64,000 nt of DNA. Source: Fomes fomentarius (Eukaryota > Basidiomycota > Agaricomycetes > Polyporales > Polyporaceae). How positions within the stretch are numbered: the stretch's first letter is position 1; every line of letters starts with the position of its first letter. Below, piece by piece: positions 47,365 to 58,200 of the stretch. The notes under the pieces were generated by a model. It saw nothing but the letters and a program-made list of their open reading frames with translations. It ran no database searches and was not told where the DNA came from. A program made the position numbers and the translations under genes. Where the stretch lies: NCBI GenBank assembly GCA_022606135.1, contig JABYQN010000013.1:1-64000 (forward strand), in the 5' to 3' direction.

Positions 47365-49671
47365 ATGGTAGACTCCCTATCATCAATGGGAAAGGATCCG
47401 AAGATCTCAGTGATCGACGACGAGAGGGAATTGGAGCGTATGGGATACAAGCAAGAGCTCAAGTGAGTATCACGATGTCCCGGTCTAGTCAACGCTGGAC
47501 GTGGAAGGCACCCTAACGTTGAAGTTGGTGGTGCTAGGCGCGACTTGACACTTATTCAGGTCAATGCTTGGACTTGCCGACAAGGTTCATGACTGACCTG
47601 GATGCGGTTGTAGAACTTCGGCGTGTCATTCTCGATCATCAGTGTGATCACCGGAGTCCCTTCATTGTTTCTCCATGGGCTGGTGCGTCCCGCCCTATCT
47701 ACTCTCCTTGAACCACGACGACATACGTCGAACGATTGTAGAACACTGGAGGACCCGCTCTCATGGTATGGGGCTGGGTGGTTGTTGGTAAGCGAGCTTT
47801 ACTCTCTGCTCGGCTATGGCCATATTGCTTACCTATCTAGCTTTCTTCACCATGATGATCGGTCTTTCTATGGCCGGTATGTAGCCAACTCAGTCTGTGC
47901 GTTACTGAATGGCATGACGAGGACTGCATGATAGAGGTATGTAGCGCGCATCCGACAAGTGGAGGTCCGTATTTCTGGGCAGCCATGCTCTCAGAACCAG
48001 GAAACGCTCCGTTGGCGTCCTGGGTGACAGGATGGTTCAATCTCCTCGGTCAAGTGGCAGTCACAACGAGCATTAGGTACGCCCCTCGCTTCATCCCTTT
48101 CTCTTCCATGTTGAACTCTCCCTCCAGCTATGCAGCTGCAAACTTCATCTCCACGCTCGCGACCTTCAACACGGACTTCGTTCCCTCGCCTCCAACCACG
48201 ATTGCCATCTACGCCGGAGTGCTCATCTGTCAAGGGCTCGTCAACACCTTTGGCGTCCGGCTGCTCAAGCACATCAATAACATTTCCATCTGGTGGCACG
48301 CCGTAGGAACGACGACTCTCATCATCGCCGTCTTAGCGGCTGCCTCTTCGCACCAGTCCGCCGGGTTCGTCTTCAGTACCTTCGTGGACAACACTGGAGT
48401 CGATGGCGCGCCGGGATGGAGCCAGCGCGCCAGCCCCGCATACGTTGCAGTCATTGGCATTCTTTTCGCGCAGTATTCGCTGACGGGTGAGCAGTCAGTC
48501 ACTCGAATTCCATATGATATCCTTAAGTGCAGTGCTAATGATGTCAGGTTTCGATGCCAGTGCCCATGTGTGTAATTTGCACCGCGATATCCTTGAACAT
48601 TGGAATCTCATGCTGGACGAATAGATGACTGAGGAGACACAGAACTCGGCCATGGCAGGCTCGCTCGGCATCATCATGGCCATCGGCGTCTCAGCCGTTC
48701 TCGGCTGGTTCCTCATCCTTGGGTTGCTCTTCTCCATTCAGGACCTCGACGCTACCGTAGGCACATCGACTGGCCAACCTGTCGCGCAAATCATCCTCGA
48801 TACCGTTGGCGAGAGGGGCGCGATCGCCCTTATGGTGCGTGTCCTGTCGACTCTGCTCCTAGGCCTCATGTTTAGCGCACGTTTTATCTCCTCTACGATA
48901 ACAGGTCATTGTGATTGGCGCGATGTTCCTCTGCGGCACGTTCTCGGTGACGGCGAACAGCCGGATGATGTACGCCTTCGCGCGCGACGGCGGTATCCCT
49001 GGACATCGCTTCCTGCAAAAGGTCGATGCCAAGAGCAAGTGCCCCACCCGTACCGGTCAGTCGCTCTAGGACTCTTGCTTGTCAGTGGCGATTGCTGAAT
49101 GGAGTCGATATCTAGTGTGGCTTGCGTGCACACTGAGCTTCATGCTCGGTCTTCCAAGTCTGGGTAGCGACGTCGCGTTCTCCGCCGCAACGAGTATTGC
49201 AACCATCGGCTTGTACATCTCCTACGGTCTGTCTCCTCATCATATTCTGCTCATTCTATCCTACTGAGCTCATCACGCACTAAGCTATACCCATCGCCCT
49301 CCGTCTCGTCTACCGCGACCGCTTCAGGCGCGGGCCGTTCTACCTCGGCCCGTTTTCGAGCCCGATCGCACTCGTCGCGTGCGTCTGGATCGCTTTCATC
49401 TCGATTGCGTTCATCCTTCCCCAGGCGAGCCCTGTCAACTCGGAGACGCTCAACTACGCGCCCGTCGCAGTCGGGATCGTGATCGTGTACTCGTTGGGCT
49501 TTTGGGTTGTGAGCGCGAGGCATTGGTTTAGAGGGCCTGTCAAGCAAGGTACGTTGCTTGAGCGGTGTGGATTTGTTCTCATCACTTACAACTTAGATGT
49601 CTTCTGCTACAGCTGAGTTGGATAGCATCAACGTGAACACCGCCGGCACTGCGAATGAGGCACGTTGTTGA
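47365..49671 (+). CDS. Amino-acid/GABA-type permease, APC superfamily (copy 2)
   Basis: Multi-pass membrane transporter for amino acids, GABA or related amines. Thirteen exons (47365-47462, 47538-47559, 47614-47682, 47742-47787, 47841-47876, 47935-48076, 48128-48486, 48548-48567, 48625-48834, 48905-49055, 49116-49226, 49285-49548, 49613-49671) give 528 aa. Cytosolic MGYKQELKRDLTLIQNFGVS start, then SIISVITGVPSLF, NTGGPALMVWGWVVV, AEVCSAHPTSGGPYFWAAML, the loop YSLTGFDASAHMTEETQN, ANSRMMYAFARDGGIPGHRF and the final SARHWFRGPVKQ. Exons of 20 and 22 nt are needed to keep family motifs. It is a distant paralog of the permease at 38055-40346: the architecture matches but the sequences differ widely, so it is not part of the recent duplication. 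Confidence 0.94.
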
Positions 49672-50456
49672 AGTGTTGTCATAGTCAACTGTGTAGCCTA
49701 TCACGGATCATGAGGGATGCCAGTGCTTGCACTTACTACGGTCTACTAATCAGTAACTTTTGAGCCCGGGGATCCACATTCACGCCATGGTTTTGTTGCT
49801 AGCAGTTCAGCTCAGATCTCTTGCTCGTTTATCCAGAACGTTGATGACCCGAACATTGATCTGTCAATGCAGATGCTCAGGTAGACATAAGTGGCATCCG
49901 AATCCTCTACGCTATTACTCTGAGGGTGCTGTCTCACTGCTGAAACCGGCTCCGAGGCGCACGCTGATCGGTTTGACACCGATTTCGTGACTCTTCGCCC
50001 AAGCGCATCCGCCACATCTGTCGACGAGGAACATAGGCGGCCATCAGCCCGCGAGAACAGCGGGCGCGACAGCTTTGTACGATGACAGCCTTGCGCGTTT
50101 CATAAAAACATTGATGCATTCCTACCGAGATTCATGGCAGTATCCCGTATGGTGACCATGACGAAAGCGAGTGTCCCTATTGAGTCTCAGGCTCTACACC
50201 CGCATTCGACCTACTGATTATTTTCAATTTCTGCCCGTCTCATCTCGAGATTGATAGATACTGATCATGTGCATGGACGTGTATAAAGCTGCTTTTCCTG
50301 TGGCAATGGACGACCCCGCCAAGTATATGTACCCAGCCTTCAAACCTACGTACTCCTACTATCCTTGCTACCAGTTCTCTCCTCGACGTTCACTATACCC
50401 CTCCACCCATTCTTTCTCTACTCTCTCTCATCAGTTTCCTCTAGCCGGGCAGGCAG
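49672..50456. other. Intergenic spacer
   Basis: 3' flank of the permease gene and upstream region of the membrane-protein gene. A TATAAAG is at 50282-50288, about 170 bp before the ATG. No other feature seen. Confidence 0.45.
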
Positions 50457-51933
50457 ATGTCTGCTACCATCGTTCGCTATAACGATAGTCGATTGCAATA
50501 TACCCCTCCTCTTGGTTGGGCCGGGGCGACCCTACCCTATACACGTCCCGAATATAACATGCCCGTGGAGGACAACGCTGGTGTATTACTGGGCTTCATA
50601 GGTGAGAATCCCTCATCACAGTTGACAAGGACATACGTCATGGTGACCTGCTTTCCATAGGAGTTGGCCTCGATGTAGTCGGTTATGTCAGTCGCGCCTC
50701 GAACCAGACCGCCGTGTGCGTTGTCGACCAAAGGGATTCCATCGAGATGCCGGTAGCAAGCCATCCCCAGCCCGCACCGTCGAACATTGTCGCGGACACA
50801 GTGCTCTGCTCAGCGACAGGCCTTCCTTTGGAGCAACACACCATTACCCTTTCACTCTCAGTGTCCCTCGAGCATTTTCTGTTAAACTACTTCCGTATCT
50901 ATGCGAACGATGCACAAATTACTTCGACGGATCTTACTGGGACAACATTGGTGACAACAACAACTGTCACAACAACCTCTGTGGCAACAACATCTATCAC
51001 TAAAGGTGGGCACTGCTGTATGTGTTAGTGTGGATGAACCGTGATCCAGTCATATAACGTCTGCTAGACTCAGTCACCATCACTCGAACCTCTCTACTCG
51101 TTAATACTTCAAGTATCAGTACTAGAACAGTAAGCTCACTGTATACTTCCACGATCTCAATGCAACAAGGTACTTCATCGCTCCGTAGCTACTAGTACTG
51201 TCAGCATCCCAGAATGACTTCATTCGTCCTATAGATCCCTCCAGTGCTTCACAACCACCTCTGCCTTCTACACACCTCGGCGAAGTAGCATCCGAGTCTC
51301 CAGGCTTCAAACCAGGCCCAGTAATAGCATGCGCTGTGGGTGGCGTAGTCGCCCTCGCAACACTAGCAGTTCTCGGGAGAGTTTACATGAGGAGGAAACG
51401 GAAGACAGACTCGGTTGAGGATCGTAGTGAGCGTCTAGCTTTAGTACCGTCTCAGGGTCCCAAGAAACGCTGACCTTCTTCACATCGCAGGCAACCAGAG
51501 CACAATGAAGAAGGGCGCCAGAATAATGGAAACGAACAACACAGGGGCTGAGCTGTTAGGAGCGATCTCGGAGATGCTCGGAGAAGGGTCAGCTGTGGGT
51601 GACCCGCCGCCAGGTGCATCCTCCCAGTCGAACATTGCAGATGTCAAGCCCGCATTGATACCCGGATGCATCTCAGAGAATTCCAACCATAGTACTGGAG
51701 CTATCCAAAGGGCGCCCCAGTCAGAGGTGCTTCCGACTTTCGTGGGGGAAGCTGCATCAAGACATGTCGTCGACGTCACGAACAGGAATAGTCCAGCGGC
51801 CCAGCGGGAGAGTTCCAGACTAATGAGAACAGGGGGTGGCTGGGCCCGACAAGCACAGGACTCGGGATGGAGATGGAGGTCGAGGTCAGAGATCGATTCA
51901 GAGCTTCTGCCTCCTCCTTACACCGAGGGCTAG
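50457..51933 (+). CDS. Single-pass membrane protein with cytoplasmic PPPY motif
   Basis: Five exons (50457-50601, 50661-51005, 51074-51169, 51235-51426, 51491-51933) give 406 aa. Residues 1-~125 form a beta-rich ectodomain-like region (RYNDSRLQYTPPLGWAG, VLLGFIGVGLDVVGYVS, ISLVHFLLN-like hydrophobic beta strands). A Thr/Ser/Val-rich stalk follows (TTTTVTTTSVATTSITK). One membrane segment lies near residue 230 (ACAVGGVVALATLAVLG) with a positive stop-transfer flank RVYMRRKRK. The ~170-residue tail is disordered and ends in LPPPYTEG, a PY motif that binds WW domains of Nedd4/Rsp5 ligases. No classical signal peptide is visible at the chosen start. Proteins of this plan are common in Agaricomycetes and uncharacterised. 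A role in surface sensing is inference. Confidence 0.75.
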
Positions 51934-53374
51934 CTCAGGCGCGTACTATCAGTTTCACAGGCTGTTCCGCGATTGATCGACTGGTCAACGGGTCACGATT
52001 GACACTTCATAGTACCGATGTAGTCTGGTAAGGGATTAAAGTTGTTGCAACTCCTTGGAAGGAGGAAGGGAAGGGAGTATAAGGAGTTGATAGCCTTCAA
52101 CAGGTCCCTCCTTCATAGCGCCCTGCCATTCACTTTTTCTGGCGCCTCTGACAGCGTGTGTGGCACTGTCGATGGGCGCCTATGTCATCGTACTGAACGC
52201 GAATTCATCTGTATCACACACATACCTTCAGAGGGTCATAAAAACAAGTGGAAATCATAGATAATACCGCAATGATTGATAATCTCAAAAATATCCACAA
52301 AACTCACAGCTGTTCGTATGCTGAAGGGTGAACTTGCAGTTGAAGGCTAATTTTGGCTTTATTTTGGCTTGCTGCAGTTTGTGCATGAGTACGAGCATGA
52401 ATTTGGACAAAATGAGGGTTGGGGGAGGTAGATGACACTTACAGTCGAATGTGTGCAGAGTTTGGTGCCAGCACGGAGCTTGGAGATGGAAGAATAACTC
52501 AAGAGTGGAAATGTCTGACAGTATCTAAACACATGTCTGAAATCTGGACATCTGACATGTCTGATGATATCTGATTCGTGGTCTGATGGGTCTGAAATGT
52601 CTGTATCAGACTTTTCAGAGAGAGTTGAAATTACTGATGGCAATGCTCCATAGAACTCTGTAGAGCACCTGTAGAAGCCTGTAGGCATAGTCGATGTATA
52701 GAATACTATCATATATTACAAATCACACCAGGTTCATCAGAGAGACACATAGGCAATATATTGACAACAAGTGGATGGTACAGCATGATCAGGTGCTACG
52801 GTACAGACTGTTGGTACTACTGGAATTACAGGGCTGGTACACACATGTAGCATCATACAACCCAACACAATAATTACAAGCATATGCAATGCATAGGAGG
52901 CCCTCAACATTGAACTCACCTAATACATGCTTGAGGCAGTAGTTGGATGGGTTGTTGTGATCAAGACGACATATGCAAGATGAATTGGACTTACATTGAC
53001 GATCAACAGAAGCACTGAGCAGGAACATATGACATATGAGAGAATGTTGAATATGGCAGGACATAATCCACCTCTGCATAGACTGTGGCTCCCAACATTG
53101 CAAGTGTGATCATTGTGAGCAACAGATGAATGGGCTATGGTTAGTGATGTGCCAGGCCAGGCTTCAAGCCTGCAAGCCCTGGTACCCAGCCCTCAAAGGC
53201 CCAGCCTGGCCCGGCCCATATGGTGGGCTTGTAGGGCTCAGAGGCTGGGCTTGAAAATTTGAAAGCCTGAGCCCAGCTGTCAAGCCCAGGCTTTCTAAAT
53301 TGGGAAACTGTGCCAGACTCTGGCAGCTCTTCAATGGCTTGAAAGCTGTATATGAGTAAATTTTCACACTGTGT
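51934..53374. other. AT-richer repeat-like DNA, left part of the transposon island
   Basis: Composition shifts to AT-rich with simple internal repetition: TCTGA/TGTCTGA words recur at about 52510-52620, and a GGGCTTG/CAAGCCC-rich, partly self-complementary block lies at about 53150-53310. No transposase is recognisable. This is probably degraded non-autonomous transposon sequence. Confidence 0.45.
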
Positions 53375-54106
53375 GAGATGTTGAACTTCCAGACTACCTA
53401 TGCTCAGACTGGAGTTGTGTACACTTGTTTATGGTCATATGATTAGATAGGCTGTGTTCCTACTTACCATTTATGGTTTCCTTTGTTTTTCTACTGTACT
53501 TTCCCACACGACAGGCAAGGCCCCATATCTGATATCCAGGATATTGGAAGGAAATTGGTGGGACACCTTAGATATGCAGAACATATGTCCTGCTGGTGGA
53601 GAGGTGAACTAGACCACATGTATCCCACCTATATCTTGGGCTAGGGATTAGTTTAGGGAGAAGAGGAGTCAATCTGATGGAGGACAAAGGTCGGGCATTG
53701 CATGGAAATAGGAGAGTCAAAAAAAATATTAAACATGTCCTATCAATCACATCACACTTATATATTCCAACCCATTGTAATTGTTTGCTAGATGTGATAC
53801 CCACAACTCCTGAACTAATCCCTGGCCCAGGAAATAGGTGGGACACAGACAATCTAGTTCATCTCTCCACTGGCAGGAAATATGTTGGCCGCCAGCTGCA
53901 TATCTAAGGTGTCCCACCAATTTCCTTCCAATATCCTGGATATCAGATATGGGGCCTTGCCTGTCGTGTGGGAAAGTACAGTAGAAAAACAAAGGAAACC
54001 ATAAATGGTAAGTAGGAACACAGCCTATCTAATCATATGACCATAAACAAGTGTACACAACTCCAGTCTGAGCATAAGCATAGGTAGTCCAGAAGTTCAA
54101 CATCTC
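53375..54106. repeat. 0.73-kb imperfect palindrome built from copia LTR-like ends
   Basis: Arms 53375-53579 and 53896-54106 are near-perfect inverted repeats, and complementarity continues less perfectly inward to about 53657 and 53811. The outer 128 bp of the left arm (from TGTTGAACTTCC at 53379) match the 3' LTR of the copia element at 59500-59630; the right arm ends with the reverse complement GGAAGTTCAACA-like sequence at 54102. So two LTR beginnings face each other head to head around a non-LTR core. It sits where the 5' LTR should be. Confidence 0.85.
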
Positions 54107-54217
54107 TTGTTGTGACTTACAGGTACTTCATTATGCAATATAGTTGTTCGCTCACTGACTGAAGATCTCTCTTTGTTGTGACTTACAGTCGCACCTCACC
54201 TTACAGGTTCAGAGTTC

Positions 54218-54236
54218 ATCAGGTTATGAGCCCTGC
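54218..54236 (+). other. Primer-binding site complementary to initiator tRNA-Met anticodon arm
   Basis: ATCAGGTTATGAGCCCTGC is complementary to the anticodon stem-loop of initiator tRNA-Met (CAGGGCTCATAACC-type sequence with the CAU anticodon) rather than to a tRNA 3' end. This is the half-tRNA priming mode known for Drosophila copia. It directly follows TTCA, a plausible LTR end. Confidence 0.75.
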
Positions 54237-55213
54237 ACTCTAATCAGTTGCTCCTCTGTTGACACTTTGTGTGCAAACTCTATTTATTGACTCTCTGCCC
54301 ATGCACTCTCCTCCACTTTCCCTAACTCTTGACTGTGCCCTCTGACACATGCCGTCTGACACTGCTGCCAGGGGGACTTTACTGCACTCATAACACAGCT
54401 CTGCTCTTTGTAGTTGCTATCACTAGTATTATTGTACAACCTTTGGTGCTTTCACAGCACACGGGTTTTTTCAAGTATCCTCAGCCAGGCCACACACTTG
54501 TGCCTGCCAGCTGTTGTAACTGGGGTGGTTATCACCTTAGACACAGTTGACAACTTCTATCTGAATTGTTGGGAATATTGGCTTCCTGACCTTCTGGCTC
54601 ACCTCAATAGGTGTTCCTCTCTACCAGATCTTGCACGTGGTAAGTCAATCATTGCGTTTTTCTCTGCACCATTGTACTGAAGCCACCTACTACTGCCAAT
54701 AGTCCTCAGCTCAGCTCCGACTCTGAAGCTGAAGTCAATGCTGAACTTGCAGAGCATCATTCTACTGCATCAGCGTTTGATTGCTCGGAACAGCCCCATC
54801 TCTTCGATCTAGACGATCAGGTTGATTGATATCACTACGTCTACGGCAACAGAGAGCAGGAGTGGGACCAGTGCGATGTACAGCTCTGTCCCAATTGCTA
54901 CAATCAACTCCCTCTTCCGTACAAACCAACCTTCCACTGGGCATATCCAGCAACTTGGCAGCAGGACACCGACCCACAACACGGAGTTCCTCTTCCCTAT
55001 CTTCAGGAAGAAACTCACGCACAGCCCTCCTCGTCTCGTCCTAATTTCTATCTCCGATCGCTCTTCGGAAACTCCCCTCCTGTCGATTCAAGTCCTCTTC
55101 CTCCAGTCTACCTTCCTCCTCCTATCGTCACTGCGCCCCCTGTCGTGCCTATCATATTCACTCTAGACTTCAAGGAGGAATATCTCGATTCTCCCCAATA
55201 CCTCTTATCCATC

Positions 55214-58200
55214 ATGGGAGATATCAAAGTCGACTCTATCCCTGTCCTCTCTTTGGTGAATCAGTACAATGACTGGTCTGCCAAGATGAAGGGCTATTTC
55301 ATCTTCATGGACTGTTGGAGTGTTGTCAAAGGTGCTACTCGTCCTACTGAGCAAGCTGCCAAGGACAAGTGGGATAAACTTGACGGGCAAGCTCACAGCA
55401 TGATGTACATGCGTGTTGCACCAAACTTTCACTATGTTCTGGACACTCAGATTCCTGTCTTGGGTGGACAACCCAGGGACATGACTGCTGCTGAGTCCTG
55501 GGAAGCGTTACAGAACAAGTTTGGCAAGCCTAACAGTGCCCACGTCTGGGGTTTGTTCAAGTCACTCGTTGCTGAGCCTCAGATGAACGAACAGAAGCCC
55601 CTTCAGGATCAGATGATGCGTCTTATCACACGCCTGCGCAAAATCAGTAGCAACGGCGTCATGCTCTCTGACAACATGCAAGCCCTTCTCTTGATGTCCA
55701 AGATCCCGGAGTCGTACCAGTCCATGGTCTCTGCGCTTATGGCGACTACAGACCTCGACAAGGTCACTCTCGACAACATCCAGTCCAAGACCTTGGCTGA
55801 GGAGTCCATGCGCAAGAACGGCCAGTCTGCGCACAAGGTCTCCCAGACCAAGCCGAAGCCCAAGGGTCCCTGCTCTCATTGGGGGAGTGGCTCTCATCAT
55901 GAGTCCAACTGCTATCAGAAGTATCCTGAGAAGCATCCCAAAGGCAAGGGCAAGGGTAAAGGGAAGGACAAAGACAAGGATAAGGACAAGGGGAAGAACA
56001 AGGACACTTCTCATAACCATGCGCACGTCACTACCGAGTCTGTATCATCTGTACTTGTAGCCGGTTTGTCTAACATCGCTGCTTCTTTCTACGATGAGGC
56101 TATGGCCTCGAACAGTGTGAGCTGGACTGCATGGCTGATGGACTCTGGAGCCTCTCAACATATCACTGGTGATCTCTCTGAGTTCATTGCGTACCAACCC
56201 TTTGATTCGCCTGTACTGTTTAACACTGCTGGACAAGGTGATAGCAGCGTCATTCAGGCACTTGGGGAAGGAACTCTGTCTGGAGAAACCTGGTTAGACA
56301 GTCAGAAGGTAGCAATTACTCTGAACCACGTCTACTACATACCAGGCACCATCGGTCACATCTTCTCGACTGGCTCCATTGAGCGCAATGGTTACTCCCT
56401 CTTTCAAGGGGATGGGCGCATGTGCATTTTCGACAAGCTGCCTGATGGTGCTGTCAAACATGGTTCGATGATTCATATCAAGGGTCGTAAGATCCTGGAG
56501 GCGCGATACAACCCTTCGTCTAATTGTTATTGGACTATTATTGAGCTTCACAACAGCAAGCACGTCCATCTCAATGTCCGTAAGTTCAAGACCTGGCACC
56601 GTCGCTTTGGTCATGCGGGCAAGGACGTTCTGCGCAACCTTCCTAAGCATACTAAGGGGGTTGATGCTGTTGATCCTGCAGACGAAGAACCGTGTGATGG
56701 ATGCGCTTTTGGCAAATCCACTCGTAACCCCTTTCCACCTTCTGAGAAACGCGCTACTGAAGTTCTCGAGCGAGTCCATATGGACCTTGATGGACCGATG
56801 CGCACTCAGGCTATCGGAGGTTGGAAATACTTCGCTGGTTTCATTGATGACTATTCTGGTCTTGCTCGTGCTTACTTCCTTAAACACAAGTCTGACGCGA
56901 TCCAAGCGTTCAAAGACTATAAGGCATGGGCTGAGAACCAGACCGGCAAGAAGATCAAATCAATCCGCTCAGATCGAGGGGGGGAATACACATCAGACAA
57001 GTTCTCTACACTTCTTCGTTCACACGGTATTGAGCACCAGAAGACTCTACCGGGTTCGCCTCAACAGAATGGACGTGCTGAGTGTTGGAACCGCACTATT
57101 ACTGAAAAGGCTCTGTCTATGCTCCACCAAGCAGGCCTTAGTCATGGTTTCTGGCAACTCGCTCTTGACGCAGCCGTTCATATCTACAATCGTCAACCTA
57201 TGCGACGACACAAGTGGTCGTGCCCCATCACTGTTTGGGATGGTACCATTCTGGACGTCTCTTACTTCAGAGTGTTTGGGTGCAAAGCTTTTGTCCACGT
57301 GCAGAAGGCAAAGCGCGAAGGGAAACTCGACAAGAAGGCTGTCGAGATGATCTTCGTTGGGTATGAGTCTGGTTCCAAGGGGTATAGGTTTTGGAATCCA
57401 GCCAACCGCTCTATCGTCGTGTCCTGCGATGCAACATTTGACAAAGAGTCTTTCCCTGCTCGTAACTTACCTGGCAACCATCCTTCTACCCCGGACGACA
57501 GTCCGTTCTCAGATGATCAATCGGATGATTCCTTGAACAATGACTCTGATTCGGTCGATCCCAATGATGCAATTCCTTTCATTCCTCCCAACCTCTTCGA
57601 ACCACCACAACCTGACCCTCCAGCAGATGCTGATCCCGCTCCTCCTGCAGAAGCTCCTGCTGAGCCTCTTCCTCCTCCGCAACGTCCTCCTATGCCGCCT
57701 CCTGTCGTTCCTCCTCGTCCTCCTCACAAACGTGGTCGTTACCCTCCAGTGGGAGCTAATGAACCAAGCATTGCTCATGACCGTCCTCGTCATGAAAAAG
57801 CTGGTATTCCCCACAAGGACAGGACTGATAACAACGTGTATGATGATCCTGCATGTGCTGATAATCAAATCAACAAGGATGGCAATCTGGGCAAAGTGGA
57901 GACGATACTTGCTTTTCTAGCCGCCGCTCAGTATAAAGCTGGCTTACCTCAGTTGCATAAGGAAGCCATGCGCTCACCTGATGCTGGGAAATGGCGCGAA
58001 GCTGAGAAGTCGGAGTTTGAGTCGCTTATGGAGAATAAGACTTGGGTTCTCGTTCCTCGTCCTAAGGGCTGGCATGTTGTCTCTAACCGCTGGGTCTATG
58101 ACATCAAACATGATGGGCGGTACAAGGCTCGTCTTGTTGCAAAGGGTTTCACTCAGGTGTGGGGAGAGGACTACCATGAGACGTTCTCTCCAGTGGCGCG

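Noticed and set aside
52700..53105. Cys-rich minus-strand frame in the repeat island, considered as a transposase fragment
   Set aside because: No transposase motif could be identified, and the DNA is AT-rich repeat.
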